A stretch of DNA of 6,395 nucleotides from Bacillota bacterium (GTDB lineage Bacteria; Bacillota_E; Sulfobacillia; Sulfobacillales; Sulfobacillaceae). Below, one piece after another: positions 1 through 5,718 of this stretch. The stretch is taken from positions 1 to 6,395 of the forward strand of contig JAKAAS010000106.1 in NCBI GenBank assembly GCA_021802225.1. Direction: 5' to 3'. The notes beneath the pieces are model-generated. The model was given only the letters and a program-made list of their open reading frames with translations. It had not been told where the DNA came from and searched no databases. Every line of letters begins with the position of its first letter. Within the stretch, counting starts at the first letter, position 1. The position numbers and the translations under genes are program-made.

Positions 1-10
1 AAACCATTAT

Positions 11-34
11 TATATAAATCGTCCGAAAGTTTTC
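11..34 (+). repeat. left terminal inverted repeat of the IS630 element
   Basis: It begins TATATAAATCG and ends AAGTTTTC. Compared with the reverse complement of 1153-1176 it matches at 19 of 24 positions, including the outer TATAT, the AATCG block and the inner AAGTTTTC block. These would be the transposase binding and cleavage sites. Confidence 0.8.
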
Positions 35-104
35 CATAATTTCTCTAACCCAAAGGATTTTTTCCTCTCTCTGCCGAATTGCTGGGTAGGGAGGGAGAAC
101 GCTC

Positions 105-623
105 GTGGTTAAGATCATCTCGAATCATGGATTTTCAATACGCAGTTTACGGAAGCTCGAAAAGCAGACGGAGTCTGGGCGGATGCGCGTTCGGCTTATG
201 GCCGTTCGGTTGGTTTGGGAAGGATATCCGGCCACGGCGGTGGCCGATATTCTGGGGATCACGGGAGAAACGGTCAGTAGTTATGTGGCCAGTTGGAATC
301 AAGGAGGACCGGGCGCCTTAATTCCGGGTAAAAGCCCGGGCAAGCCCCCCAAAATTCCTCCGGAAATCGTCGAACAACTCCGCACCCTGCTTCAGCAATC
401 ACCTCAGGCAGCGGGCTACGGGGAATCGGCGAATTGGGACACCCGCGTGTTTCAAGGATTTTTGCACGATCGCTACGGCATTCAAATGAGTCGAGCGGGA
501 TGCACCAAATGGCTTCACCGCCAAGGTTTTCGCTGGACGCGTCCCACGTATGTCTTAGACAAGGCCGATCCGGTCAAGCAACAAGCCTTCGTGGACGCCC
601 TGCAGGAATTAAAAAAAACTTGA
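105..623 (+). CDS. IS630-family transposase, N-terminal part (orfA, DNA-binding)
   Basis: This 172-residue product is the DNA-binding half of an IS630 transposase. Residues about 26-65 form a helix-turn-helix typical of the family (VADILGITGETVSSYVASW), followed by a proline/glycine-rich linker (about 67-85) and a second winged-helix-like region ending in TKWLHRQGFRWTRP (about residues 134-147). The GTG start at 105 is chosen because GGGAGGGAGA sits 7-16 bases upstream. The frame ends at TGA 621-623 just after a run of eight A (611-618). The catalytic half continues in the -1 frame, and a slip on the A-run joins them into one 352-residue protein, the usual IS630 size. Whether the shift is programmed or a mutation cannot be told from one copy. 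Confidence 0.85.
   Translation: MVKIISNHGFSIRSLRKLEKQTESGRMRVRLMAVRLVWEGYPATAVADILGITGETVSSYVASWNQGGPGALIPGKSPGKPPKIPPEIVEQLRTLLQQSPQAAGYGESANWDTRVFQGFLHDRYGIQMSRAGCTKWLHRQGFRWTRPTYVLDKADPVKQQAFVDALQELKKT
609..623 (+). promoter_or_regulatory. A8 slippery run, likely -1 translational frameshift site
   Basis: The zero-frame codons are TTA AAA AAA ACT TGA. The run of eight A at 611-618 contains the heptamer A AAA AAA in register for a -1 slip. The stop follows one codon later, and after the slip the frame runs straight into the catalytic domain. Many IS elements, including IS630 relatives, use such sites. I saw no clear downstream stimulatory hairpin. A simple indel mutation is the alternative. 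Confidence 0.6.
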
Positions 624-1162
624 CGCCCCACGATCTCTTGCTCTTTGAAGAGGAAGCGCACATTCGAGACTATCAAGCCATTGGGGCCACCTGGGCGCTA
701 TGCGGGAAGCAGAAGAAGATTAAAACAACCGGCCGCCATGCGGCCGCTATTCTCATGGGCACGGTCGCTCCCGCGACCGGTGACGTGATTGTGGAACAAT
801 ACGCGGAATCGACCGCAGAGACCTTTCAACAATTTTTGCAGGGGGTTCTGGACCGGTATGTGGGCAAGCAAGTCTACATGATTCTAGATAATGCGAGGAT
901 TCATCATGCCAAGGCGTTGGCCCCCTTTTTAGCGGATCATCCCGAGCTCCATCTGGTGTTTTTGCCCCCTTACTCCCCCAACCTCAATAACGTCGAACGG
1001 CTGTGGAAGTGGCTTCGGGAAAAGGTCATTCTCAACACGTATTTCCCAAATCTCGGTGCGATTAAAGAAGCTATTGGACGCTTTCTCCGATTTTTGGAGG
1101 GAGCCAAAACGGAAATTCAATCCCGCCTCTGCCGTCTTCCAGGCGATCCAAAGAAAACTTAA
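617..1162 (+). CDS. IS630-family transposase, catalytic part (orfB, DDE domain)
   Basis: This is the RNase H-like DDE domain that cuts and joins the element ends. Numbering as the fused 352-residue protein (105-617, then re-reading base 617), the motifs are LLLFEEEAHI (residues 178-187), VYMILDNARIHH (257-268, catalytic Asp262) and LPPYSPNLNNVERLW (287-301, catalytic Glu298), with 35 residues between Asp262 and Glu298. In the family the first motif is normally hydrophobic-x-Asp-Glu; here Glu183 (GAG, 650-652) seems to occupy the Asp position, which may cripple catalysis. An open frame extends back to 434, but that part is a shadow of orfA, so expression most likely needs the -1 shift. The stop is inside the right inverted repeat. 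Confidence 0.85.
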   Translation, partial: NLTPHDLLLFEEEAHIRDYQAIGATWALCGKQKKIKTTGRHAAAILMGTVAPATGDVIVEQYAESTAETFQQFLQGVLDRYVGKQVYMILDNARIHHAKALAPFLADHPELHLVFLPPYSPNLNNVERLWKWLREKVILNTYFPNLGAIKEAIGRFLRFLEGAKTEIQSRLCRLPGDPKKT

Positions 1163-1176
1163 GTGCGATTAATATA
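1153..1176 (-). repeat. right terminal inverted repeat of the IS630 element
   Basis: Read on the minus strand it begins TATATTAATCG and ends AAGTTTTC, pairing with 11-34. The transposase stop codon TAA at 1160-1162 is embedded in it. Confidence 0.8.
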
Positions 1177-1184
1177 GATGTTCC

Positions 1185-1204
1185 AAACGGACGTGTCCGT
1201 TTTA
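1185..1204 (+). terminator. possible hairpin terminator just outside the IS
   Basis: AAACGGAC (1185-1192) and GTCCGTTT (1195-1202) are perfectly complementary around a 2-base centre; as a real hairpin this would be about 6 bp with a 6-base loop, followed by TTATT. The stem is short and the T-run weak. It lies 9 bases outside the right end of the IS and could instead be a remnant palindrome. Confidence 0.25.
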
Positions 1205-1284
1205 TTCCAGAACTCAATTTGCAGTTTCATGCGGTTGTCAAAAAGGCTAGGTTGCGTAGCGAACTTATGTGGGAACTCTCATGG

Positions 1285-1375
1285 CTAAAATCCGGTAGAT
1301 TACTTACCGGGCACGGGGCCTGTCGGAGTTCTTGTCTACTTCGACACGTCAGCTCTCGCTTCGTCAAGCGAGCGT
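1285..1375 (-). ncRNA. omegaRNA-like 3' end of a decayed IS200/IS605 tnpB element
   Basis: Read on the minus strand this stretch has three hairpins in a row: a 7-bp stem with a 4-base loop (1355-1361 with 1366-1372), a 5-bp stem (1342-1346 with 1321-1325) enclosing GTCGAAGTAG (1336-1345), and a terminal 6-bp stem CCGGTA/TACCGG (1305-1310 with 1292-1297). A GTCGAAGTAG-like segment followed by a C-rich hairpin is, from memory, what the right ends of IS1341/IS605-type tnpB elements look like, where the end of the element doubles as the guide RNA scaffold. No TnpB zinc ribbon or catalytic residues can be read next to it, because the DNA beyond about 1500 is an ISL3 fragment on the other strand. 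If real it is a stranded remnant. The assignment is inference without alignment. Confidence 0.35.
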
Positions 1376-1508
1376 CCTATACTCCGGTCATGCATGTCTC
1401 CCATGCTACCAGCAACGAGGCTAACTCGGTCATAACAGCGACCGACCGCTAGATATTGTCGAGTGAATTCTTCAGCGCTTTTGGGAAAAAGTGAAAATGG
1501 CAATTTAA

Positions 1509-1653
1509 GGCGCAATTGGCATTCATGACTGGGGAAAAAGGTCATCGGCATCCATGGGAATTGTGGATTTGAAACACCACCAGGTCATTGATGTGTAGTG
1601 GTATCGCTTGAGGGAGACGGTGCAGATATGGTTGACGAAATACTCGGAGGTCT
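1509..1653 (+). pseudogene. ISL3-family transposase fragment (decayed)
   Basis: A short piece of an ISL3-type transposase can be pieced together across two frames. AIGIHDW (1512-1532) matches the family's GxDDWA motif, with the probable catalytic Asp changed to His at 1524-1526. KGHRH (1537-1551) matches the following KGHRYGT motif after a frameshift. GIVDLKHHQVIDV (1557-1595) and, after an in-frame TAG at 1596-1598, WYRLRETVQIWLTKYSEV (1599-1652) match the VDLxxxxVIDLLPDRxxETVxxWL block. The next conserved block, with SRDR and later DRWHL, is absent, and no N-terminal zinc-finger part is visible, so only some 50 of about 400 residues remain. The piece is dead by frameshift, stop, substitution and truncation. 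Family motifs are from memory; the agreement over several blocks makes the call fairly safe. Confidence 0.65.
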
Positions 1654-1656
1654 AAT

Positions 1657-1923
1657 TTCGGAAAATCATGAACAGTTTTCGGGATCCGGCAGGAGTCTGC
1701 CATGATTTTTTCTCCAGATCCCTGCGGTTCCGTGATTACAAGCGGGCCGACAGTTCTATTGGGAAAGTCAAATTGAACGACCCCGCCTTCTTTAAGGTCG
1801 ACCACGTGGAGTTCCGGAAATCATTTTGATAGCTAGCTTATCTCTTCTGTCAAGGCCATCCACACTTTCTCAACAGCAGGTTTTGGCGTCGTTCGATCAA
1901 CCGTAATTCCTCCTACCGTTCTT
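1657..1923 (-). pseudogene. unrecognised coding-like stretch with in-frame stops
   Basis: On the minus strand one frame reads RTVGGITVDRTTPKPAVEKV and onward to about 1840, then two stops (in AGC TAG CTA TCA AAA TGA), then PELHVVDLKEGGVVQFDF, FPNRTVGPLVITEPQGSGEK and onward. The amino acid composition looks like real protein on both sides of the stops. AGGAGG at 1914-1909 precedes an ACG (1904-1902) that could be a mutated ATG of a product starting MVDRTTPKP; a TTG at 1900-1898 lies at better spacing but opens only 16 codons. I do not recognise the family. It could be a broken small gene or chance openness. It begins directly after the brnA remnant on the same strand. Confidence 0.25.
1688..1711 (+). 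terminator. possible hairpin plus T-run
   Basis: GGCAG (1688-1692), loop GAGT, CTGCC (1697-1701), then ATGA and a six-T run (1706-1711). The shape is that of a weak intrinsic terminator on the plus strand. No intact plus-strand gene precedes it, so it may be left over from the decayed transposase or be fortuitous. It is nested in two further inverted repeats (1662-1670 with 1701-1709, and 1681-1686 with 1717-1722). Confidence 0.25.
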
Positions 1924-1927
1924 TTTT

Positions 1928-2104
1928 GTCTGAATCCTCGATCCCGAGTGTAATTTAATGTTTAGCTTCCGGCACGAAGACCGCCTCCTGCCAGAACGTC
2001 TCATCCAATTCTGGTGATTGTGCGTCCACCGGCTCCGAGTCTCCCAGCTTGTCGACATTGTCCCAGTTGGTCTGGCACCTCTCGCCAGTATCGTGCTCGT
2101 TCAC
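1928..2104 (-). pseudogene. brnA: BrnA-like antitoxin remnant
   Basis: From a GTG at 2104 the frame reads NEHDTGERCQTNWDNVDKL, then SPELDETFWQEAVFVPEAKH. This matches the start of BrnA-family antitoxins, which have TDWxRVDxLxDEDID...PxLDExFWxxAxVxxP. An in-frame TAA at 1957-1955 (plausibly from CAA) interrupts it, but the same frame goes on with ITLGIEDSD, the family's ITLRIDxD beta strand that begins its DNA-binding ribbon-helix-helix. The rest (the WFKxxGxGYQTRINxVL part) is missing. BrnA normally neutralises the BrnT RNase and represses the operon; this copy lacks the DNA-binding helices. The start overlaps the end of the brnT remnant, the usual operon arrangement. The family match is from recognised motifs, not a search. 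Confidence 0.7.
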
Positions 2105-2229
2105 GCGAATTCGCCCCCTTAAGGATTTAATCCGATAGTGCGAGCCCAGGGATCGTGTAAACACCCTCAAACATGCCGCGCAATCAAGCGGATCGACACA
2201 CGTCTTGCCTCATTCCATTCAAAGTCCAT
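2082..2229 (-). pseudogene. brnT: BrnT-like toxin remnant (internal deletion, frameshifts)
   Basis: The ATG at 2229 opens MDFEWNEAR, the hallmark BrnT start (MxFEWDExKAxxNLxKHGVxF). The frame soon ends at a TGA. In a second frame RVFTRSLGSHYRI followed by SLR (2167-2117) fits the late BrnT strand (VVYTERGxxIRIISLRRA). In a third frame ANSRERARYWRE (2114-2079) fits its C-terminal RxAxxRERxxYE helix, one base having been lost in the G5 run at 2118-2114. Only about 50 codons remain of the usual about 90, so roughly 40 codons of the RNase core are deleted. BrnT is a RelE-like ribonuclease toxin; this copy must be inactive. Gene order and the overlap with brnA at 2104 match intact brnTA operons. 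Confidence 0.65.
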
Positions 2230-2432
2230 ACAACTGAGGCATCTGAGTGTCATGTCTTTGGGGAGTATCCTCCCTTTAGCGCATTAGGGCTCCGATTCTA
2301 GAGTACATCGCCACTGATCAGTCACTGCGTTCACCTAGGTTAAGGTAACAAAAAAGTTTTCCTGTATCATTATTATTGCATTTCCTAGCGCTACCACGAA
2401 ACTTGCATACAAGGCTTACCTCATGTTCGAAA
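2230..2432. other. gene-free spacer between the brnTA remnant and the importer
   Basis: No convincing coding frame was seen. It contains a 5-bp hairpin GGGAG/CTCCC around TATC (2261-2274), a 10-bp palindrome ACTGATCAGT (2313-2322), the palindrome ACCTAGGT, and an A6 run near 2350. No good intrinsic terminator for the importer operon was found on the minus strand. The DNA upstream of the brnT start would have held the brnTA promoter, but no -35/-10 pair stands out. Confidence 0.5.
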
Positions 2433-2441
2433 TTATGAGGT
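2418..2441 (-). repeat. inverted repeat over the last permease stop codon
   Basis: ACCTCAT (2418-2424) and ATGAGGT (2435-2441) form a 7-bp stem with a 10-base loop at the end of the importer operon, spanning the stop codon of the last gene (2435-2433). There is no following T-run on the minus strand, so it is not a classical terminator; it may protect the mRNA end or be chance. Confidence 0.3.
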
Positions 2442-3257
2442 GACAGCCCCAGTCAGTAACCCACTTACCAGACGTTTATTGTAACGAATGACAAGAATGG
2501 TGGTGGGTATTAACGCAAGAAGTCCTGCGGCAGCTTGTAGCCCGTAATCGATGGCATCTTTAGTAACGAACTGGGTAATGAGTACCGTCAGAGGTTGAGC
2601 ATGAGAGGCTGGAGCAAAGGTTAAAGGGATAATGAATTGGCTCCATGTCATCAGGAACACGACAATTGTTGTTGATGCCATCCCGGGGCCAATTAGAGGA
2701 AGAACAATATGGCGAAGCATCATAACCAGATTCGCACCATCTATTCGGGCGGAGTCCTCAATGGATATTGGCAATGTGGCAATATAACTACGCATGAGCC
2801 ATGTCGCAAGTGGTAACGCTGCGGAAATTTCAACTAGAACGACGCCTACATATGTTCCAACCAGGCCCAGTTGACTCATCATTTGAAAGAGAGGAACAAT
2901 CACAGCGTAAGCAGGCAAGGAAATTGTTCCCACTATTGTTATGAATAAAATACTCTGTCCAGGGAACTTCAATCGCGCAAAAGCATATCCGGCCATTGAT
3001 GCTATAATCACCGTGGCCAGCGTTGTAATACCAGCTTCAATAATAGAATTCAGGGCAGCCCGCAGAAAATTCCCAGAACTCGCTCCATTTAATAATTGAG
3101 TGAAAAACCGTAAGGTTATCGGATGGGGGAAGAACAATGATGTGGCACCATCAATCTGCAGCGATGTCGAAAAAGCAATCACTAGCGCCCAATATATCGG
3201 AGCTAGACACCAAAAAACAATCAGAATTCCTAATGTTAGTTGGGTCCCTCGCTTCAT
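2433..3257 (-). CDS. ABC sugar-type importer, inner-membrane permease (MalG type)
   Basis: This is a 274-residue integral membrane protein, one half of the transport channel of a carbohydrate-type (CUT1) importer. Hydrophobic segments are at about 8-30, 65-93, 103-128, 135-156, 190-210 and 238-258. The cytoplasmic EAA loop, which docks on the ATPase, is SIEDSARIDGANLVMMLRHI (165-184) followed by VLPLIGP; it keeps Glu167, Asp173, Gly174 and Ala175, though the EAA itself reads EDS. The C-terminus (YNKRLVSGLLTGAV) is typical of MalG relatives. Its ATG overlaps the stop of the MalF-type gene in an ATGA junction, implying translational coupling; GGGAGG inside that upstream gene lies about 10 bases before the ATG. 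The substrate cannot be told from sequence; a sugar or oligosaccharide is most likely, with glycerol phosphate possible. Confidence 0.93.
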   Translation of the reverse strand: MKRGTQLTLGILIVFWCLAPIYWALVIAFSTSLQIDGATSLFFPHPITLRFFTQLLNGASSGNFLRAALNSIIEAGITTLATVIIASMAGYAFARLKFPGQSILFITIVGTISLPAYAVIVPLFQMMSQLGLVGTYVGVVLVEISAALPLATWLMRSYIATLPISIEDSARIDGANLVMMLRHIVLPLIGPGMASTTIVVFLMTWSQFIIPLTFAPASHAQPLTVLITQFVTKDAIDYGLQAAAGLLALIPTTILVIRYNKRLVSGLLTGAVTS

Positions 3258-4195
3258 GAATACATGACCTCCCTATAGATGAAGCGTAAATACAAATATC
3301 CAACCAGGGTAATAGCTAAAGTAATTAACAAAGCTGCACTTATGCCTTGACCAAAGTTGAGATTCTGAAATGCGTATAAGTACGTCTGGATTACAACTGA
3401 CTTCGTTGAAGGGCTATATCCCGTCAGAACATAGACCTGGTCGAAAATTCCAATGCTGAGTACCGCACTTTGAACCAAAACAATAGCGAGGGATGGCCTT
3501 AATAGTGGTAGTGTAATACGAACAAATTGGAGCCAAGGTGGGCATCCATCTGCTGCAGCGGCTTCGTAAATAGTCGGTGGAATACTCTCAATGCCCGCGA
3601 GCAAAATCACCGATGCCAAAGGCACTATTTGCCATACAAGAGCGATTGAAATCAACACCAAACTGAGTTCCGGGTGATTGAACCACACGATATTTTGCGA
3701 GATAAGGTGTAATCTTTTGAGTATGTTATCCAAAATTCCCGACGTTGGATTATAAATGAATGACCATAACAGTCCCGTAACTACACCAGGAACAGCCCAA
3801 GGTAACATAACAATGACTAGAAAGGTACCCCGCCACTTGAGGCTGAGATGGTGTAGCCACTTTGCAATCGTGAGCCCCATGATCAAGACGCCAATTGAAG
3901 CCAAGATAAAATAGACCACGGTATTTTTGGCAGCACCCTGAAATGATGGGTCAGACAAAACATATGTGTAATTCTTCATGCCAATAAACGTGTGTGTATT
4001 GGCATACAATAAGTCATCAACATGAAAACTGCTAACAACACTAAATATCAATGGGTAAAGCACCAACCCAGCAATAATCATAATGGCTGGCGCAATTAAA
4101 ATATAGGGAACAAGATATCTTGCCACCGAATATCTTGTTCTACGATGTTGTGTGACAACCCGCGACTCGATTTTCAATGTTGTTCTGGATTCCAC
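3254..4195 (-). CDS. ABC sugar-type importer, inner-membrane permease (MalF type)
   Basis: This 313-residue protein pairs with the MalG-type permease to form the channel. After a basic N-terminus (residues 1-27) come six membrane segments at about 28-54, 90-111, 124-148, 178-200, 232-256 and 284-306. The EAA loop reads IYEAAAADGCPPWLQFVRIT (209-228) then LPLLRP: Glu211, Ala212, Ala213, Asp216 and Gly217 are kept, with Cys218 in place of the usual Ala. The GTG start at 4195 is chosen because GGGAGG sits 6 bases upstream; 27 bases separate it from the stop of the binding-protein gene. Length and topology fit the shorter Firmicute/UgpA-type MalF relatives, without the large periplasmic loop of enteric MalF. 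No ATPase gene follows. Confidence 0.93.
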   Translation of the reverse strand: MESRTTLKIESRVVTQHRRTRYSVARYLVPYILIAPAIMIIAGLVLYPLIFSVVSSFHVDDLLYANTHTFIGMKNYTYVLSDPSFQGAAKNTVVYFILASIGVLIMGLTIAKWLHHLSLKWRGTFLVIVMLPWAVPGVVTGLLWSFIYNPTSGILDNILKRLHLISQNIVWFNHPELSLVLISIALVWQIVPLASVILLAGIESIPPTIYEAAAADGCPPWLQFVRITLPLLRPSLAIVLVQSAVLSIGIFDQVYVLTGYSPSTKSVVIQTYLYAFQNLNFGQGISAALLITLAITLVGYLYLRFIYREVMYS

Positions 4196-4222
4196 AGTGC
4201 GCCTCCCTCATAGTTACTAAGC

Positions 4223-5545
4223 CTAAGGAACGGTTTTGGCCATTTGGTGCGCTTGGACCGCCAGCCGGTCTACCCCCGTTTTTACCGTGATATGGCCTTC
4301 AACAACGGACTGAATCATTGTGGCCGCATCAGTACTGAATTGAGGGTACCAAACCGGGGTTCCCTGCGGGAATAAGGGTTTAACCGTAGGTAAAATGTCC
4401 ATGATTTCCTTACCTTGATGAATTTTGTGTTGCTTAATTAATCCTTGCAATACATTCGTTTGCGGCGGGGGATTCCCCATGTTGGGGTTGTTATATGATA
4501 GTAACAACTGCGGTTTTTGCATCCACCAATTGATAAATTCGGCGGCAGCACCCTTATTTTGCGAGAGTTTTGGGATCCCCAGTCCTTCTGGAAGACCAAA
4601 CGTGCCCGTACGGTGGCCGTCGTTGCCCGGAAGCGGAATAATTTTAAGATTGTCCTTGGCTACTTTAGAAGTTGAAGGGTTTTTGAAGTTGCTCATGAAC
4701 AGTGGGCCCGATGTGAGCGCAATGGCAATTTGGCCCGAAGCAAATAAATTTTGCACTTGAATATTGTGTAATCCAACGACCCCCGGAGGCATGAGATGGT
4801 CTTGATACAGTTGCTTTTCAAAGACCAAAGCTTGATAGCCTGCTGAAGATGGCGAGGTAAATTGCGGCACCCACCTCGAATTAAATAAACCGCCGCCGGC
4901 AGATTTGATGAGCGCATACCAATTCGTGGAGTTACTTTCACCAATGGACAATGGAAATCCCACAGGATATTGAACAACACCCTTCTCCTTCAATATTTTC
5001 GCATCATGCAGCACTTGAGACCATGTTGTGGGAATAGTTGTGATTCCCGCCTTCTGAAAATCGGTCCAGTTAATGGTCGTTTCCTTAAATCCGAAATTAT
5101 AGGGCATCGCCAAAAGTTTGTGATTCACAGTAAAAACATCACCGTTGATGGCATTGTGTAAGTATTTGGGAGCGAGGTAATGATTGAGTGATGTATACCA
5201 CCCTGCTTGCGAAAATTGCCCGACCCATGACCAGTCAACCTCGGTAACATCACCCGGTGAGATGTGCGCCGCTTCTGCCGTGACAATTTTATCGTGTATG
5301 TCAGCCCAGGCTAATGTCTGCAATTTGACTTTGATTCCTGTTGCCTTCGTAAACTTTGCCAACTGCGATGATGGCATACCTGCATATGGGGGCACGAGGA
5401 CGGTTATGGTTGTGCCAGCATACTGACGATTGATTGCTCCGGCTTTATAACCCGTTGACGCTACAGAAGTAGACGATCCACAAGCACTGACTGTTCCCAT
5501 CAAAAATAGACTTCCTAAGCTCACTGTAACCAGTTTCGTTTTCAT
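4223..5545 (-). CDS. ABC importer solute-binding lipoprotein (extracellular family 1)
   Basis: This 440-residue lipoprotein captures the substrate outside the cell and hands it to the permeases. The ATG at 5545 is chosen because it opens a classic lipoprotein signal (MKTKLVTVSLGSLFLMG) with lipobox VSAC, Cys22 being the lipid anchor, and is preceded by GGAGGGA about 5-6 bases upstream; an in-frame ATG 42 codons earlier (5671) lacks these features. The mature part begins with a TITVLVPPYAG strand and has the family-1 pattern of FTKATGIKVKLQTLAWADIHDK, an aromatic GEVDWSWVGQF-like segment (here TEVDWSWVGQF), AMPYNFGFKETTINWTDFQK near the first lobe crossover, and FASGQIAIALTSGP. Many Trp/Tyr residues suit sugar stacking, but the ligand is unknown. 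It leads the operon, as usual for such importers. Confidence 0.93.
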   Translation of the reverse strand: MKTKLVTVSLGSLFLMGTVSACGSSTSVASTGYKAGAINRQYAGTTITVLVPPYAGMPSSQLAKFTKATGIKVKLQTLAWADIHDKIVTAEAAHISPGDVTEVDWSWVGQFSQAGWYTSLNHYLAPKYLHNAINGDVFTVNHKLLAMPYNFGFKETTINWTDFQKAGITTIPTTWSQVLHDAKILKEKGVVQYPVGFPLSIGESNSTNWYALIKSAGGGLFNSRWVPQFTSPSSAGYQALVFEKQLYQDHLMPPGVVGLHNIQVQNLFASGQIAIALTSGPLFMSNFKNPSTSKVAKDNLKIIPLPGNDGHRTGTFGLPEGLGIPKLSQNKGAAAEFINWWMQKPQLLLSYNNPNMGNPPPQTNVLQGLIKQHKIHQGKEIMDILPTVKPLFPQGTPVWYPQFSTDAATMIQSVVEGHITVKTGVDRLAVQAHQMAKTVP

Positions 5546-5718
5546 CCTAGTCCCTCCGACTGAATTATCCTTGCAATGTGTTTGTGAACATATTCGCCGC
5601 AAATAGAGCAAATTCCTGCACGTTATAAGACTATTTTGATAAAATTTCTCACCACTTATGACCCTTATCACTCATATGAAGTTGCTTCAGAGGATTACAT
5701 GTAAGTTAGAACCCCAAG
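5546..5718 (-). promoter_or_regulatory. likely control region of the importer operon
   Basis: This AT-rich stretch lies directly upstream of the binding-protein gene. It contains a TATAAC that could be a -10 element with only a poor -35 (GAGAAA, 17 bases upstream), a perfect ATTTT-GAT-AAAAT inverted repeat around 5635, and TGAAG-TTG-CTTCA (5677-5689). No canonical catabolite (cre) site was seen and no regulator gene is adjacent. The inverted repeats are the best operator candidates, but the evidence is thin. Confidence 0.3.

Larger units (their letters stand above)
11..1176 (+). mobile_element. IS630-family insertion sequence, about 1.16 kb
   Basis: The element is bounded by imperfect terminal inverted repeats (11-34 and 1153-1176, 19 of 24 positions matching) and holds one transposase gene in two frames. 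Both ends are TATA, so the TA target duplication typical of IS630/Tc1-mariner elements cannot be placed to the base: the element proper is 13-1174 if the outer TA pairs are the duplication. The transposase stop codon (1160-1162) lies inside the right repeat, so the element carries no passenger DNA. The flanks show no obvious interrupted gene. Family assignment rests on the DDE-type motifs of the transposase and on the TA boundaries. Confidence 0.88.

Noticed and set aside
434..616. Plus-strand frame upstream of the transposase catalytic half, with an ATG at 434
   Set aside because: It overlaps the DNA-binding half in another frame and its residues show no family motif; the real protein continues from the other frame by a -1 shift.
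1320..1360. A plus-strand frame reading VLVYFDTSALAS, like the start of a PIN-domain toxin
   Set aside because: The match is about ten residues with no later PIN acidic residues, no start codon or ribosome site, and the same bases form the hairpins of the omegaRNA-like structure.
1336..1551. A 71-codon minus-strand frame that could be the C-terminus of TnpB
   Set aside because: It shows no zinc-ribbon cysteines or catalytic motif, and half of it lies opposite the ISL3 fragment, so most of it is a shadow.
2340..2375. A/T-rich stretch with A6 considered as an importer terminator on the minus strand
   Set aside because: The only stem that can be drawn is short, AT-rich and bulged, with the T-run in the loop instead of after the stem.
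4425..5426. Several plus- and minus-strand open frames inside the binding-protein gene
   Set aside because: All lie within the clearly coding frame of the binding protein and show no recognisable motifs; they are shadows.
5546..5671. An earlier ATG (5671) extending the binding protein by 42 residues
   Set aside because: The extra residues bury the lipoprotein signal peptide, and the ATG at 5545 has the good ribosome site.
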